A DNA stretch of 64,000 nucleotides, taken from JACMJL01 sp963791805. GTDB taxonomy: Bacteria > Bacillota > Clostridia > Clostridiales > Clostridiaceae. Location of the stretch: the NCBI GenBank assembly GCA_963791805.1, contig CAWBTU010000006.1, forward strand, positions 248,001 through 312,000, written 5' to 3'. Below are positions 18,067-26,063 of this stretch, piece by piece. Within the stretch, counting starts at the first letter, position 1; each line of letters opens with the position of its first letter. A program made the translations under genes and the position numbers. Below the pieces are notes generated by a model. It was not told the origin of the DNA. It made no database searches and saw only the letters and a program-made list of their open reading frames with translations.

Positions 18067-18456
18067 ATGCATTTTGAATGGGACAAAGAGTATTCAGTAG
18101 GCGTAGAATTAATCGACAATCAGCACAAAGAGTTATTTAATCGTGCAAACCAACTATTTGACGCAATGAAAGTAGGCAAGGGTAAAGAAGAAATATTGGA
18201 GACTTTAAAATTTCTAGAGAAATATGTAATTACCCATTTTGCAGCAGAAGAAGAATACATGAAAAAAATTAAGTATAAGGGATTTGATGTTCAGCATGCT
18301 CAGCATGAAGAATTCAAGAAGGAATTAACTGAGCTGAAAAAGGCATACGAAACAAAAGGACTTGCTGTGAATGTTGTTATTGCGACCCAAAAGAAGATTT
18401 ACGACTGGCTTAGGAATCATATTATTGTTTTAGATAAACAAATTGGTCAGAATTAA
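18067..18456 (+). CDS. Bacteriohemerythrin
   Basis: Non-haem diiron O2-binding protein of 129 residues. Iron ligands can be assigned: His in DNQHKELF, His and Glu in ITHFAAEEEYM, two His in HAQHEEF, and the terminal His/Asp in RNHIIVLDKQI. It is the single-domain form used in anaerobes for oxygen sensing or scavenging. ATG at 18067 is chosen over 18058 because GGGAG is only one base from the earlier codon. It is probably monocistronic, with a terminator after it. Confidence 0.93.
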   Translation: MHFEWDKEYSVGVELIDNQHKELFNRANQLFDAMKVGKGKEEILETLKFLEKYVITHFAAEEEYMKKIKYKGFDVQHAQHEEFKKELTELKKAYETKGLAVNVVIATQKKIYDWLRNHIIVLDKQIGQN

Positions 18457-18462
18457 CATTTT

Positions 18463-18490
18463 AAGAGCTATAAAAGGCTCTTTTTATTTT
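18463..18490 (+). terminator. Rho-independent terminator after hemerythrin
   Basis: AAGAGC / GCTCTT stem with an 8-nt loop and a following T-rich run. Confidence 0.8.
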
Positions 18491-18639
18491 TAATAATATT
18501 TAGTGAATTCAGTGAAAAACTAAGGTGATCTATGGGGAATTATGAAATAACTGTTGTGATTTGTAGAAAAATAAATTATTGAGGAATATAATTATAATTA
18601 GTAGGAAATCATTTAACTAAAAAACAAGGAGAGATGATT

Positions 18640-19053
18640 ATGATGAAAGAATTTTGGATTAATCTTCCTGTAAAGGACATTAGTAAATCTAAGCAGTTTT
18701 TTACAAAACTTGGGTTTCGCTTTAATCCCCAATTTAGTGATAGCGATGAAGCAGCTTGCTTAGTTTTGGGAGAAAAGGATGTTACTGTAATGCTTTTTAA
18801 AGAAGCTGCTTTTGAAGGATTTACTGGTAATAGTATTAATGACACTAAAAGTGGAACAGAAGTCTTGTTTTCCATAGATGCTCAGAGTAGAGAAGAAGTT
18901 GATGAAATGCTAAAGAAAGCTATAGAAGCAGGAGGTATAGTTTTCGGAGAGCCAGAGAATAAAGATGGTTGGATGTATGGATGTGGTTTTTCTGATTTGG
19001 ACGGTCATAGGTGGAATGTTTTATATATGGATATGAGTAATGTGCCAAATTAG
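18640..19053 (+). CDS. VOC superfamily (glyoxalase/bleomycin-resistance fold) protein
   Basis: A 137-residue single VOC module starting MKEFWINLPVKDISKSKQFF, with a second beta-alpha-beta unit ending FSDLDGHRWNVLYMDM. The DLDGHRW motif is typical of PhnB/lactoylglutathione-lyase-like members. The metal ligands are not all obvious and the reaction cannot be named. ATG at 18640 fits the ACAAGGAG ribosome site better than ATG at 18634. Confidence 0.88.
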   Translation: MMKEFWINLPVKDISKSKQFFTKLGFRFNPQFSDSDEAACLVLGEKDVTVMLFKEAAFEGFTGNSINDTKSGTEVLFSIDAQSREEVDEMLKKAIEAGGIVFGEPENKDGWMYGCGFSDLDGHRWNVLYMDMSNVPN

Positions 19054-19075
19054 CAATACTAATAAATTCATTTCA

Positions 19076-19112
19076 AATTGCACTGGTTTAGTTACTAGTG
19101 CAATTATTTTAT
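19076..19112 (+). terminator. Rho-independent terminator
   Basis: Stem AATTGCACT / AGTGCAATT with a short loop, then ATTTTAT. It ends the VOC gene. Confidence 0.75.
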
Positions 19113-19225
19113 ATGTTTCATCATAATAAAGTAGAATTTATGAAGAATAAAATATACAATATGATTAGTAGATAATTTGTTAATAAACCTAAATTAGGTA
19201 ATAAAGCAAATTGAGAGGAGATATT

Positions 19226-20461
19226 ATGAACAAAAGCTATTTAGAAAAATATTCACGACTTATTGTTAAAATAGGAATTAATATTCAAGAAAATCAGATA
19301 TTAGTTATAAATTCACCAATTGAATGCTTCGAGGTTACTAGAATGATTTCTGAAGTTGCATATAAAGAAGGTGCTAGAGAGGTAGTTATTAATTGGATTG
19401 ATGACACTTCAACTAGAATTAAATATTTACATGGCAAGGAAGAAATCTTTGATGAATATCCAGATTGGAAAAAAGAATTTTATAATTCATATGTAAGAAA
19501 AGGCGCTGCATTTTTGACCATATCAGCCTCTGATCCGGAACTTATGAATGGGGTTAATTCAGATAGATTGAATAGGGCAGCTAAAGCAAGCGGTATAGCA
19601 TTAATGGAGTATAAGGATAAATTAATGAGCGATAAAAACGTTTGGTGTGTTGTATCTATTCCTACTATTGCTTGGGCAAAGAAAGTTTTCCCAGAGCTTA
19701 ATGAAGATGAAGCAGTGGAAAAACTCTGGCAGAAAATTTTTGAAGCTGTTCGTGTAACAGAGGAAGATCCTGTTGCAGCTTGGAAGGAACACCAAAGTAG
19801 GCTTAAGAAAAGCTTAGATTTTCTAAACGACAGCAATTTTAAATATCTTGTATATAAGAACTCTATAGGTACAGACCTAAAAATAGAGCTTCCAGAAGCT
19901 CATCAATGGTTAGGTGGATCATCCTTCAGTCCTGAAGGCACAGAGTTTATGGCAAATATGCCAACAGAAGAAGTATTTACTCTGCCTTTAAAGAATGGAG
20001 TAAATGGTAAGGTAGTAAGTTCAAAGCCTTTAAACTATAATGGAAGTCTAATAGAAAGCTTTTCATTAACTTTCAAAGATGGAAGAATAGTAACTGTTGC
20101 AGCTGAAAGTGGATATGAGAATTTACAATCTTTAGTGGATACTGACGAAGGGTCTCATTACTTGGGGGAAGTTGCATTAGTACCATTTGATTCACCTATT
20201 TCAAATGCAAATATTTTATTTTACAATACACTTTTTGATGAAAATGCTTCTTGTCATTTAGCTATTGGAGAAGCCTACCCTACATGTTTAAAGAATGGAG
20301 AAAATATGACTAAAGATGAGCTTAGTGTTGCAGGTGTAAATTATTCATTAACGCATGTGGATTTTATGTTAGGAACAAGTGATTTGAGCATAATTGGAAT
20401 TACTAGCCAAGGCAAAGAAGTAGAAGTATTTAAGAATGGAAATTTCGTAATACAGAAATAA
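19226..20461 (+). CDS. M29 family metallo-aminopeptidase (AmpS/PepS type)
   Basis: Cytosolic cocatalytic-metal aminopeptidase removing N-terminal residues from peptides. The family N-terminus (YSRLIVKIGINIQENQILVI) and the metal-site region PEGTEFMANMPTEEVFT with its glutamates are present, followed by DEGSHYLGEVALVPFDSP and the ENASCHLAIGEAYP block that supplies further ligands. At 411 aa the length is normal. ATG at 19226 follows a GAGAGGAG site; the TTG further upstream is inside that site. Monocistronic. Confidence 0.93.
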   Translation: MNKSYLEKYSRLIVKIGINIQENQILVINSPIECFEVTRMISEVAYKEGAREVVINWIDDTSTRIKYLHGKEEIFDEYPDWKKEFYNSYVRKGAAFLTISASDPELMNGVNSDRLNRAAKASGIALMEYKDKLMSDKNVWCVVSIPTIAWAKKVFPELNEDEAVEKLWQKIFEAVRVTEEDPVAAWKEHQSRLKKSLDFLNDSNFKYLVYKNSIGTDLKIELPEAHQWLGGSSFSPEGTEFMANMPTEEVFTLPLKNGVNGKVVSSKPLNYNGSLIESFSLTFKDGRIVTVAAESGYENLQSLVDTDEGSHYLGEVALVPFDSPISNANILFYNTLFDENASCHLAIGEAYPTCLKNGENMTKDELSVAGVNYSLTHVDFMLGTSDLSIIGITSQGKEVEVFKNGNFVIQK

Positions 20462-20467
20462 GAAAAA

Positions 20468-20496
20468 TTGACTTTGTTTTTTAAAAGGTATATTAT
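20468..20496 (+). promoter_or_regulatory. Promoter of the FMN riboswitch / ribB transcript
   Basis: TTGACT (20468-20473) and TATTAT (20491-20496) are separated by 17 bp, placing the start about 25-30 nt before the RFN element. Confidence 0.65.
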
Positions 20497-20529
20497 AAAT
20501 ATGTTACAATTATTAAGTTATGTAAGGTA

Positions 20530-20640
20530 CACTTCAGGGTAGGGTGAAAGTCCCAATCGGCGGTAAAGCCCGCGAGCCTAAAAGGCATGATTCGGTGAGA
20601 TTCCGAGGCCGACAGTAAAGTCTGGATGAAAGAAGGTATT
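20530..20640 (+). ncRNA. FMN riboswitch (RFN element)
   Basis: The conserved RFN core is unmistakable: TTCAGGGTAGGGTGAAAGTC, then CGGCGGTAAAGCCCGCGAG, GATTCGGTGAGATTCCGA, and GCCGACAGTAAAGTCTGGAT. When FMN binds, the downstream terminator forms and transcription of ribB is reduced. It is followed by a terminator and the ribB coding region. Confidence 0.97.
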
Positions 20641-20657
20641 TTTTGTGTATAATTATG

Positions 20658-20689
20658 CCCCCTTAAGGTTACTTAGGGGTTTTTTTTTG
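20658..20689 (+). terminator. Riboswitch expression-platform terminator
   Basis: CCCCTTAAG / CTTAGGGG stem followed by nine T residues, between the RFN aptamer and the ribB ribosome site. Confidence 0.9.
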
Positions 20690-20767
20690 TATTTTTATAT
20701 TAAAATTTTGTTATAAAACACCTGAAGGGCTTTATATGAATTTTAAAACAGAAAGGAGTTTAAAAAA

Positions 20768-21403
20768 ATGAAAGAGACGTTATTATCTCAATTTGGAAAT
20801 TCTAAGGAAAGGGTACTAAGAGCAGTACAAAGCCTTAAGGAGGGAAAAGGGGTATTGCTTGTTGATGATGAAAATCGCGAAAATGAGGGGGATCTTATTT
20901 TCCCAGCGGAAACTATTACAGTGCCACAAATGGCAATGTTAATTAGAGAGTGTAGTGGAATAGTTTGTCTTTGCCTTACAGAGGAAAAAATTAAAAAATT
21001 AGATTTACCTCAAATGGTAGAGGATAATACTAGTAAGTATGGTACAGCGTTTACTGTTTCTATCGAGGCTAGAGAAGGTGTTACCACAGGGGTTTCGGCT
21101 GCTGATCGAGTTACTACAATTCTAACAGCAGTAAAAAGTGATTGTAAACCTGAAGATTTATCTAGACCGGGACATGTATTTCCGTTGTGTGCTCGTTCTG
21201 GTGGAGTCTTTACAAGAGGTGGACATACAGAAGGTACAGTGGATTTGATGATTTTAGCTGGGTATAAACCAGAAGGAATTTTGTGTGAATTAACCAATGC
21301 TGATGGAACAATGGCAAGGTTGCAGGAAGTCTCATCCTTTGCAATACAAAATAATATGACAGTAGTTTCAATTGAAGATATTGCTGAGTATAGAAGAGGA
21401 TAA
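20768..21403 (+). CDS. ribB: 3,4-dihydroxy-2-butanone 4-phosphate synthase
   Basis: Converts ribulose 5-phosphate to L-3,4-dihydroxy-2-butanone 4-phosphate plus formate in riboflavin synthesis. Active-site blocks are present: DDENRENEGDL (acidic metal loop), CSGIVCLCL, RPGHVFPL and RGGHTEGTVDL. At 211 aa this is the monofunctional form; no GTP cyclohydrolase II domain is fused and no other rib gene lies nearby. AAAGGAG precedes the ATG. Controlled by the FMN riboswitch directly upstream. Confidence 0.97.
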   Translation: MKETLLSQFGNSKERVLRAVQSLKEGKGVLLVDDENRENEGDLIFPAETITVPQMAMLIRECSGIVCLCLTEEKIKKLDLPQMVEDNTSKYGTAFTVSIEAREGVTTGVSAADRVTTILTAVKSDCKPEDLSRPGHVFPLCARSGGVFTRGGHTEGTVDLMILAGYKPEGILCELTNADGTMARLQEVSSFAIQNNMTVVSIEDIAEYRRG

Positions 21404-21427
21404 AAAAGAAAGAATTTTAAAAAAGAT

Positions 21428-21463
21428 AAAACCACCGACTTATAGTAGTCGGTGGTTTTATTT
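21428..21463 (+). terminator. Rho-independent terminator after ribB
   Basis: Perfect 13-bp stem AAAACCACCGACT / AGTCGGTGGTTTT with a 6-nt loop. Confidence 0.9.
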
Positions 21464-21667
21464 ATATATATCGTGAAATTTGGCATACTTCAAAGGTATA
21501 TATAAATAAAACTTCATTTAATAGAATGCATTATTTTGTCTGTGTCATTTGTGTTACTTTCTACTCCTTATTTTGTAAGTAGGTCATAAAGGTAGGCGAC
21601 TATAACAAGTTTAATTTAATATTAATTTTAATTCAAATAAATATTAAAAAATATTGCAATTTTCAAT

Positions 21668-21713
21668 TAAAGGGTTCATAATTTACATTAAAGGGTAAAT
21701 TATGACTTTAAAG
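21668..21713 (+). repeat. Inverted repeat upstream of the chemoreceptor gene
   Basis: CATAATTTAC and GTAAATTATG form a perfect 10-bp stem with an 8-nt loop, and flanking AAAG/CTTT can extend it. No U tract follows. The rest of this 350-bp intergenic stretch shows no gene. Confidence 0.5.
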
Positions 21714-21742
21714 TGTATATATGTGTATCAAATTATATTCTG

Positions 21743-21755
21743 TTCGACAATATGG
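21743..21755. promoter_or_regulatory. Possible Spo0A box upstream of chemoreceptor
   Basis: TTCGACAATATGG, the same 13-mer as at 8959-8971, contains the complement of TGTCGAA. It is about 60 bp before the chemoreceptor start. Confidence 0.35.
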
Positions 21756-21813
21756 TATCTAAATATGTTAAACGCTTTAAGGGCATATCAAAAATAGGAG
21801 GGGAAGTATTAAG

Positions 21814-23547
21814 ATGAAATTTTTCGCAAATTTAAAGGTAAGAAAAAAACTAATAGCAGTATTTTCAGTTATTTGTATCTTTATTATTTTAATAGGGGCA
21901 AGAGGAATATTAGCTGCCTCAAAGATTAATGATGGCTCAAAGACTATTTATAGTAATGATTTAACAGCCAGTAAGGATTTAGAAGAAATAAAAGGCAACT
22001 TAAATGAAATTAGAGATAATATAAGCTTAATGGTTTTTGAGAGAGATAAGTCCAAGTTAGATGAACAAATAGCGACTATAAATTCCCTAACAGATAATGA
22101 TATGAAGTTGGAAAAAGAATATGAAGCTATACCAGATGAAGCAGATGCTAATATAGCAAAAATAGAGGCGCAAACCTATGCTGGTTTTAAGAATGACTTA
22201 ACTCAATATAGAGAGCAGAGAGCTAAGGTTATAGAACTAGTGAAAGCTGGCAACTATGAAGAGGCAGTTAAGATTTACAATTCTCAGATTGATGTAATAA
22301 AGATTTCTATGTTTCAAAAATTAGATAAATTAATTGCTGTCAATGGAGAAGATGCAAAGAAGGCAAACTCTGATAACATATCACAATATAATAGCGCAAG
22401 GAATACTATTATAATTTATACTGCTATAGCCTTTATAATTATAATTTTTATGGCTTACATATTAAGTAAAAATATAATGTATCCTTTAACTAAAATAAAA
22501 GAATTAGCAGGAAGATTATCTAGATATGATTTTTCTGATACAATTACAATCACAAGAACGGATGAGTTTGGTCAGACAGGCATTGCATTAAATACTGCGC
22601 AGGAAAATATTAAAGAGCTGGTTAAAGAAATAATGAGCAGTTCTTCCGATTTGAGTGCATCCTCAGAAGAACTTTCAGCTACAGTTCAAGAAATAGCAGG
22701 TAAAATAGAGATTATAGACCACTCAACAACTGAAATAAATCAATCTGTGCAAGAAGCAAGTGCAACATCAGAGGAAATAACTGCATCTGTAGAGGAAGTT
22801 AACTTAAGTATGGAAGAATTATCTTCAAAGGCTATGGGTGGAAGTAGTAATGCGACTCAAATCAAAGAAAAAGCTAAAGAAGTGCAGCTAAGGGCTAAAA
22901 ATGCGTTGGAGAAAAGCAAGAATATTTACGATCAAAAAGAAAAAGATATATTAAGTGCTATTGAAGATGGGAAAGTTGTAGATGAAATAAAGGTTATGGC
23001 AGATGGAATTGCAGCAATCTCATCACAAACTAACCTACTTGCCTTAAATGCAGCAATTGAGGCTGCTAGAGCTGGAGAGCAGGGAAGAGGATTTGCAGTA
23101 GTTGCAGAGGAAGTAAGAACTCTTGCAGAACAAACTTCAGAAACTGTAAATACTATTCAAAGCACTATTGTAAAAGTGCAAGATGCATTTGGAAACTTAT
23201 CGGTAAATACAAATGACATACTTAAATTCATGATGGAAAATATAAAACCTGTTTTAGAACAATATGCAGAATCAGGAAAACAATATGGTGAAGATGGTGA
23301 GTTTGTAAGCACAATGTCTGAAGAAATTGCATCTATGTCAGCAGAGGTAGAAGCCACAGTAAACCAAGTTAGTATGGCAGTGCAAACTTTGGCCGAAAAT
23401 TCCCAAGCTTCAGCAGAACGTACAGGAGATATTGAAATTAGTGTTGAAGAAACAACAAAGGCTATGGAACAAGTTGCTCAAACTTCACAAATCCAAGCAG
23501 AGCTTGCACAAAAGCTTAATGAGTTGGTAATGAAGTTCAAAATTTAA
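21814..23547 (+). CDS. Methyl-accepting chemotaxis protein
   Basis: Membrane chemoreceptor of 577 aa. TM1 is at about 11-29, followed by a four-helix-bundle sensor (4HB_MCP type) of about 165 residues. TM2 is at about 196-217, then HAMP, then the cytoplasmic signalling hairpin. The CheA/CheW contact tip is clear around residue 400 (QTNLLALNAAIEAARAGEQG, then RGFAVVAEEVRTLAEQ). Flanking Ser/Glu/Gln-rich helices hold probable methylation sites. AGGAGGGG precedes the ATG. No other chemotaxis gene is nearby; the ligand is unknown. Confidence 0.95.
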   Translation: MKFFANLKVRKKLIAVFSVICIFIILIGARGILAASKINDGSKTIYSNDLTASKDLEEIKGNLNEIRDNISLMVFERDKSKLDEQIATINSLTDNDMKLEKEYEAIPDEADANIAKIEAQTYAGFKNDLTQYREQRAKVIELVKAGNYEEAVKIYNSQIDVIKISMFQKLDKLIAVNGEDAKKANSDNISQYNSARNTIIIYTAIAFIIIIFMAYILSKNIMYPLTKIKELAGRLSRYDFSDTITITRTDEFGQTGIALNTAQENIKELVKEIMSSSSDLSASSEELSATVQEIAGKIEIIDHSTTEINQSVQEASATSEEITASVEEVNLSMEELSSKAMGGSSNATQIKEKAKEVQLRAKNALEKSKNIYDQKEKDILSAIEDGKVVDEIKVMADGIAAISSQTNLLALNAAIEAARAGEQGRGFAVVAEEVRTLAEQTSETVNTIQSTIVKVQDAFGNLSVNTNDILKFMMENIKPVLEQYAESGKQYGEDGEFVSTMSEEIASMSAEVEATVNQVSMAVQTLAENSQASAERTGDIEISVEETTKAMEQVAQTSQIQAELAQKLNELVMKFKI

Positions 23548-23577
23548 AAAGGGTATCATAATATTAAAATATTTTAA

Positions 23578-23603
23578 GGGCAGGAATTAATTCCTGTCTT
23601 TTT
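23578..23603 (+). terminator. Rho-independent terminator after the chemoreceptor gene
   Basis: GGCAGGAATT / AATTCCTGTC stem followed by TTTTT. Confidence 0.85.
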
Positions 23604-23781
23604 CCAATTTATATTTCTAACTTCTGTGAACCTAAATAAATTAGAAGTCAACATAAGGTAGTTAAATAGTTCTAAATAAATTAGCATTGTATAGTAGTAT
23701 ATTCTGTAATTTCAGTGTAAAATTGTTTATATGGATTCAGATTGATAATTCATATAAAATTGCTGATTGCAGTATTAAGGG

Positions 23782-25749
23782 ATGATGAAGTTTATGATAG
23801 AAAATCAGATTATAAGCATCAATAAAGATAAGGCTTACATAGTAACGAAAAATTCAAAAGTGCTAGATGTAGGTTATGCATTTCAAAAATTAACTGGATA
23901 TTCTGAAGATGAGATTCAAGGTAAAAACATTTGTGAAGTTTGGAATAAACTTATGAGGGCAACAGTTAATGTGTATGAAGTAGAAAATCAATGTTTTATT
24001 TTTACTAAGTCCTTAGAGGCAAGAGAAGTAAAAGTAGTAACTTTTCAAGGAAATGATATTGATGAAATAATTTACTATATTGTTGAAAAACCTAATTCAA
24101 GACTTGAAGATAAGTTTTCCTATATAGAACAGATTTTTTTAGAGAATAAGTCGGGTATTTGCATATATTCAGATGACCTTACAGTGCTAAAGGCCAATCA
24201 GACATTTTTAAGTAATTTTGATGAACCCTACAATAAAAAAGAAAACTCAATTGGACTAAAATTAGATACCTTTGTGAAAGGATTCAAGGATAGTTTTACT
24301 GAAGAAAAAATGAGCTATGTGCTAAAAACAGGAGAAATATACAGTACTACAGAGTATGAGTTTGAAAAATCAAAAACAGAAAAAACCTATTGGAGTTCTT
24401 CCATTACTCCTATTTCAGAAAATGGAAAGGTAAAATATCTAATTCAAGTGGCTACAAATATAACAGAGAGTGTTCTTAATAGAAAGCATATTGAAGAGCA
24501 AAATAAGATAATTAAAAAGCAAAAAGAGCAGCTTGAACAAAGTGAAGCAAATTATCGAAGCTTATTTAACAACATGGAACTAGGAAACGGATATTATCAA
24601 ATAATTAAAGACGCTAACGGTAATCCAATTGATTATATAGTAACTGAGATTAATCCAGCATATGAAAAAAATTCAGGACTTACTCGAGATAATATTATTG
24701 GCAAGAAAGTAACTGAAGTGTTTCCACACATTAAAAACTCACATGAGAATTGGATGGGATTTTTAGGAGAAGTTGCGGTAAAAGGCAATACATTATCCAA
24801 GGAAGTTTATTATGAAATAATGAATAAATGGCTAAATGTGAATTATTATTGTAATAAGAATGGATACGTAGCATGTATTTTTTCAGATATTACTGATAGA
24901 AAGCTATTAGAGCAAGAGATAACTGAAGCCAAGGTAAAAGCCGAAGAGGCTAATCAATTAAAAAGTGAGTATATTGCTAATATGTCTCATGAGCTTAGGA
25001 CTCCATTAAATGTAATGTTAGGTGCAATACAATTGTTTGATCTTTATTTGAAGGAAGATAATATTTATAGCAAAGAGAGAATAACAAAACACTTATTCTC
25101 AATGAAACAAAACTGTTTAAGAATTTTAAGGTTAGTGAACAATTTAATAGACACAACTAAAATAGATGCAGGCTCTATGCAGATGGAGTTTAAGAATCAT
25201 AATATTGTTAGTATTATAAAGGGAATAACTTTATCAATTGTAGATTTTGCAAGACTTAAGAATATAGATATTATATTCTGCTGTGATTTAGAAGAAAAAA
25301 TAATAGCTTGTGATGTTGACAGTATTGAGAGAATAATACTAAATTTAGTTTCAAATGCTATTAAATTTACAAAAGAAAATGGATGCATTTATGTAAATGT
25401 GTTCAGCCATATCGAAAAAGTTGTTATTTCAATTGAAGATAATGGAATTGGCATTCCTAAGGATAAAACTGAGGTGATTTTTCAGCGTTATAAACAAGTG
25501 AATAAATCATTTACTAGGGAGCATGAAGGCAGCGGTCTAGGTTTGTCTATATCAAAATCCCTTGTTGAAATGCATGGAGGTAAAATCACTGTAGATAGTG
25601 TTTTAGGCAAAGGAAGCAGGTTTGTAATAGAATTGCCAGTTAAAGTAATTATAGATAATTCTCTTGACTTAATAAAAGAAAGTTATGTAGTAAATAACCA
25701 TAATTTCATTGAAAGAATGAATGTTGAATTTGCTGATATTAATCATTAA
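23782..25749 (+). CDS. Cytoplasmic PAS-domain sensor histidine kinase (orphan)
   Basis: 655 aa with no transmembrane segment. Three PAS-like modules (about residues 15-110, 120-235, 260-380) are joined by a coiled coil (KIIKKQKEQLEQSEANYRSL), then HisKA with phosphoacceptor His in NMSHELRTPLN and a HATPase domain with N box LVSNAIKFTKENG and G boxes EDNGIGIP and GSGLGLSI. No response regulator is adjacent. In clostridia, orphan kinases of this build can phosphorylate Spo0A directly; that role here is only a hypothesis. The first ATG lies against AAGGG, so a slightly later in-frame start is possible. Confidence 0.93.
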   Translation: MMKFMIENQIISINKDKAYIVTKNSKVLDVGYAFQKLTGYSEDEIQGKNICEVWNKLMRATVNVYEVENQCFIFTKSLEAREVKVVTFQGNDIDEIIYYIVEKPNSRLEDKFSYIEQIFLENKSGICIYSDDLTVLKANQTFLSNFDEPYNKKENSIGLKLDTFVKGFKDSFTEEKMSYVLKTGEIYSTTEYEFEKSKTEKTYWSSSITPISENGKVKYLIQVATNITESVLNRKHIEEQNKIIKKQKEQLEQSEANYRSLFNNMELGNGYYQIIKDANGNPIDYIVTEINPAYEKNSGLTRDNIIGKKVTEVFPHIKNSHENWMGFLGEVAVKGNTLSKEVYYEIMNKWLNVNYYCNKNGYVACIFSDITDRKLLEQEITEAKVKAEEANQLKSEYIANMSHELRTPLNVMLGAIQLFDLYLKEDNIYSKERITKHLFSMKQNCLRILRLVNNLIDTTKIDAGSMQMEFKNHNIVSIIKGITLSIVDFARLKNIDIIFCCDLEEKIIACDVDSIERIILNLVSNAIKFTKENGCIYVNVFSHIEKVVISIEDNGIGIPKDKTEVIFQRYKQVNKSFTREHEGSGLGLSISKSLVEMHGGKITVDSVLGKGSRFVIELPVKVIIDNSLDLIKESYVVNNHNFIERMNVEFADINH

Positions 25750-25804
25750 ATAATAAAGTAACTTAAATTTTATAATAGGTTTCTAAAAAAATGGGGGTTA
25801 GTAG

Positions 25805-26050
25805 ATGAAAATTCTTTTATGCGGGATGTTAATATTGGGCATATTTGATTTTATATATAATGATTGGTGGAGACTAAAAAAATGTAAAAAGAAGATAAAT
25901 GAGTATATAAATAATAGTGGTGGACAGGTATATTATATTAAGAGGATAAGTAGGACAGAAAACCTCTATAAAATAAAATATACTTTGGATCAAATTGACA
26001 ATGAGGCTACTGTAAAATTTAACTTTTCATATACATTGAAAATACTTTAG
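25805..26050 (+). CDS. Small hypothetical protein with one membrane segment
   Basis: 81 residues: an N-terminal hydrophobic stretch (ILLCGMLILGIFDFIY), a short basic linker, and a mixed beta-rich C-terminal half. GGGGG lies about 8 nt before the ATG. It starts 55 bp after the PAS kinase and ends 13 bp before the TyrRS-like gene, so the three may share a transcript. No family is recognised. Confidence 0.6.
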   Translation: MKILLCGMLILGIFDFIYNDWWRLKKCKKKINEYINNSGGQVYYIKRISRTENLYKIKYTLDQIDNEATVKFNFSYTLKIL

Positions 26051-26063
26051 GCGGAGGACAAAG

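Noticed and set aside
21010..21486. Minus-strand 158-codon frame opposite ribB
   Set aside because: It is antisense to a clear ribB gene and crosses its terminator.
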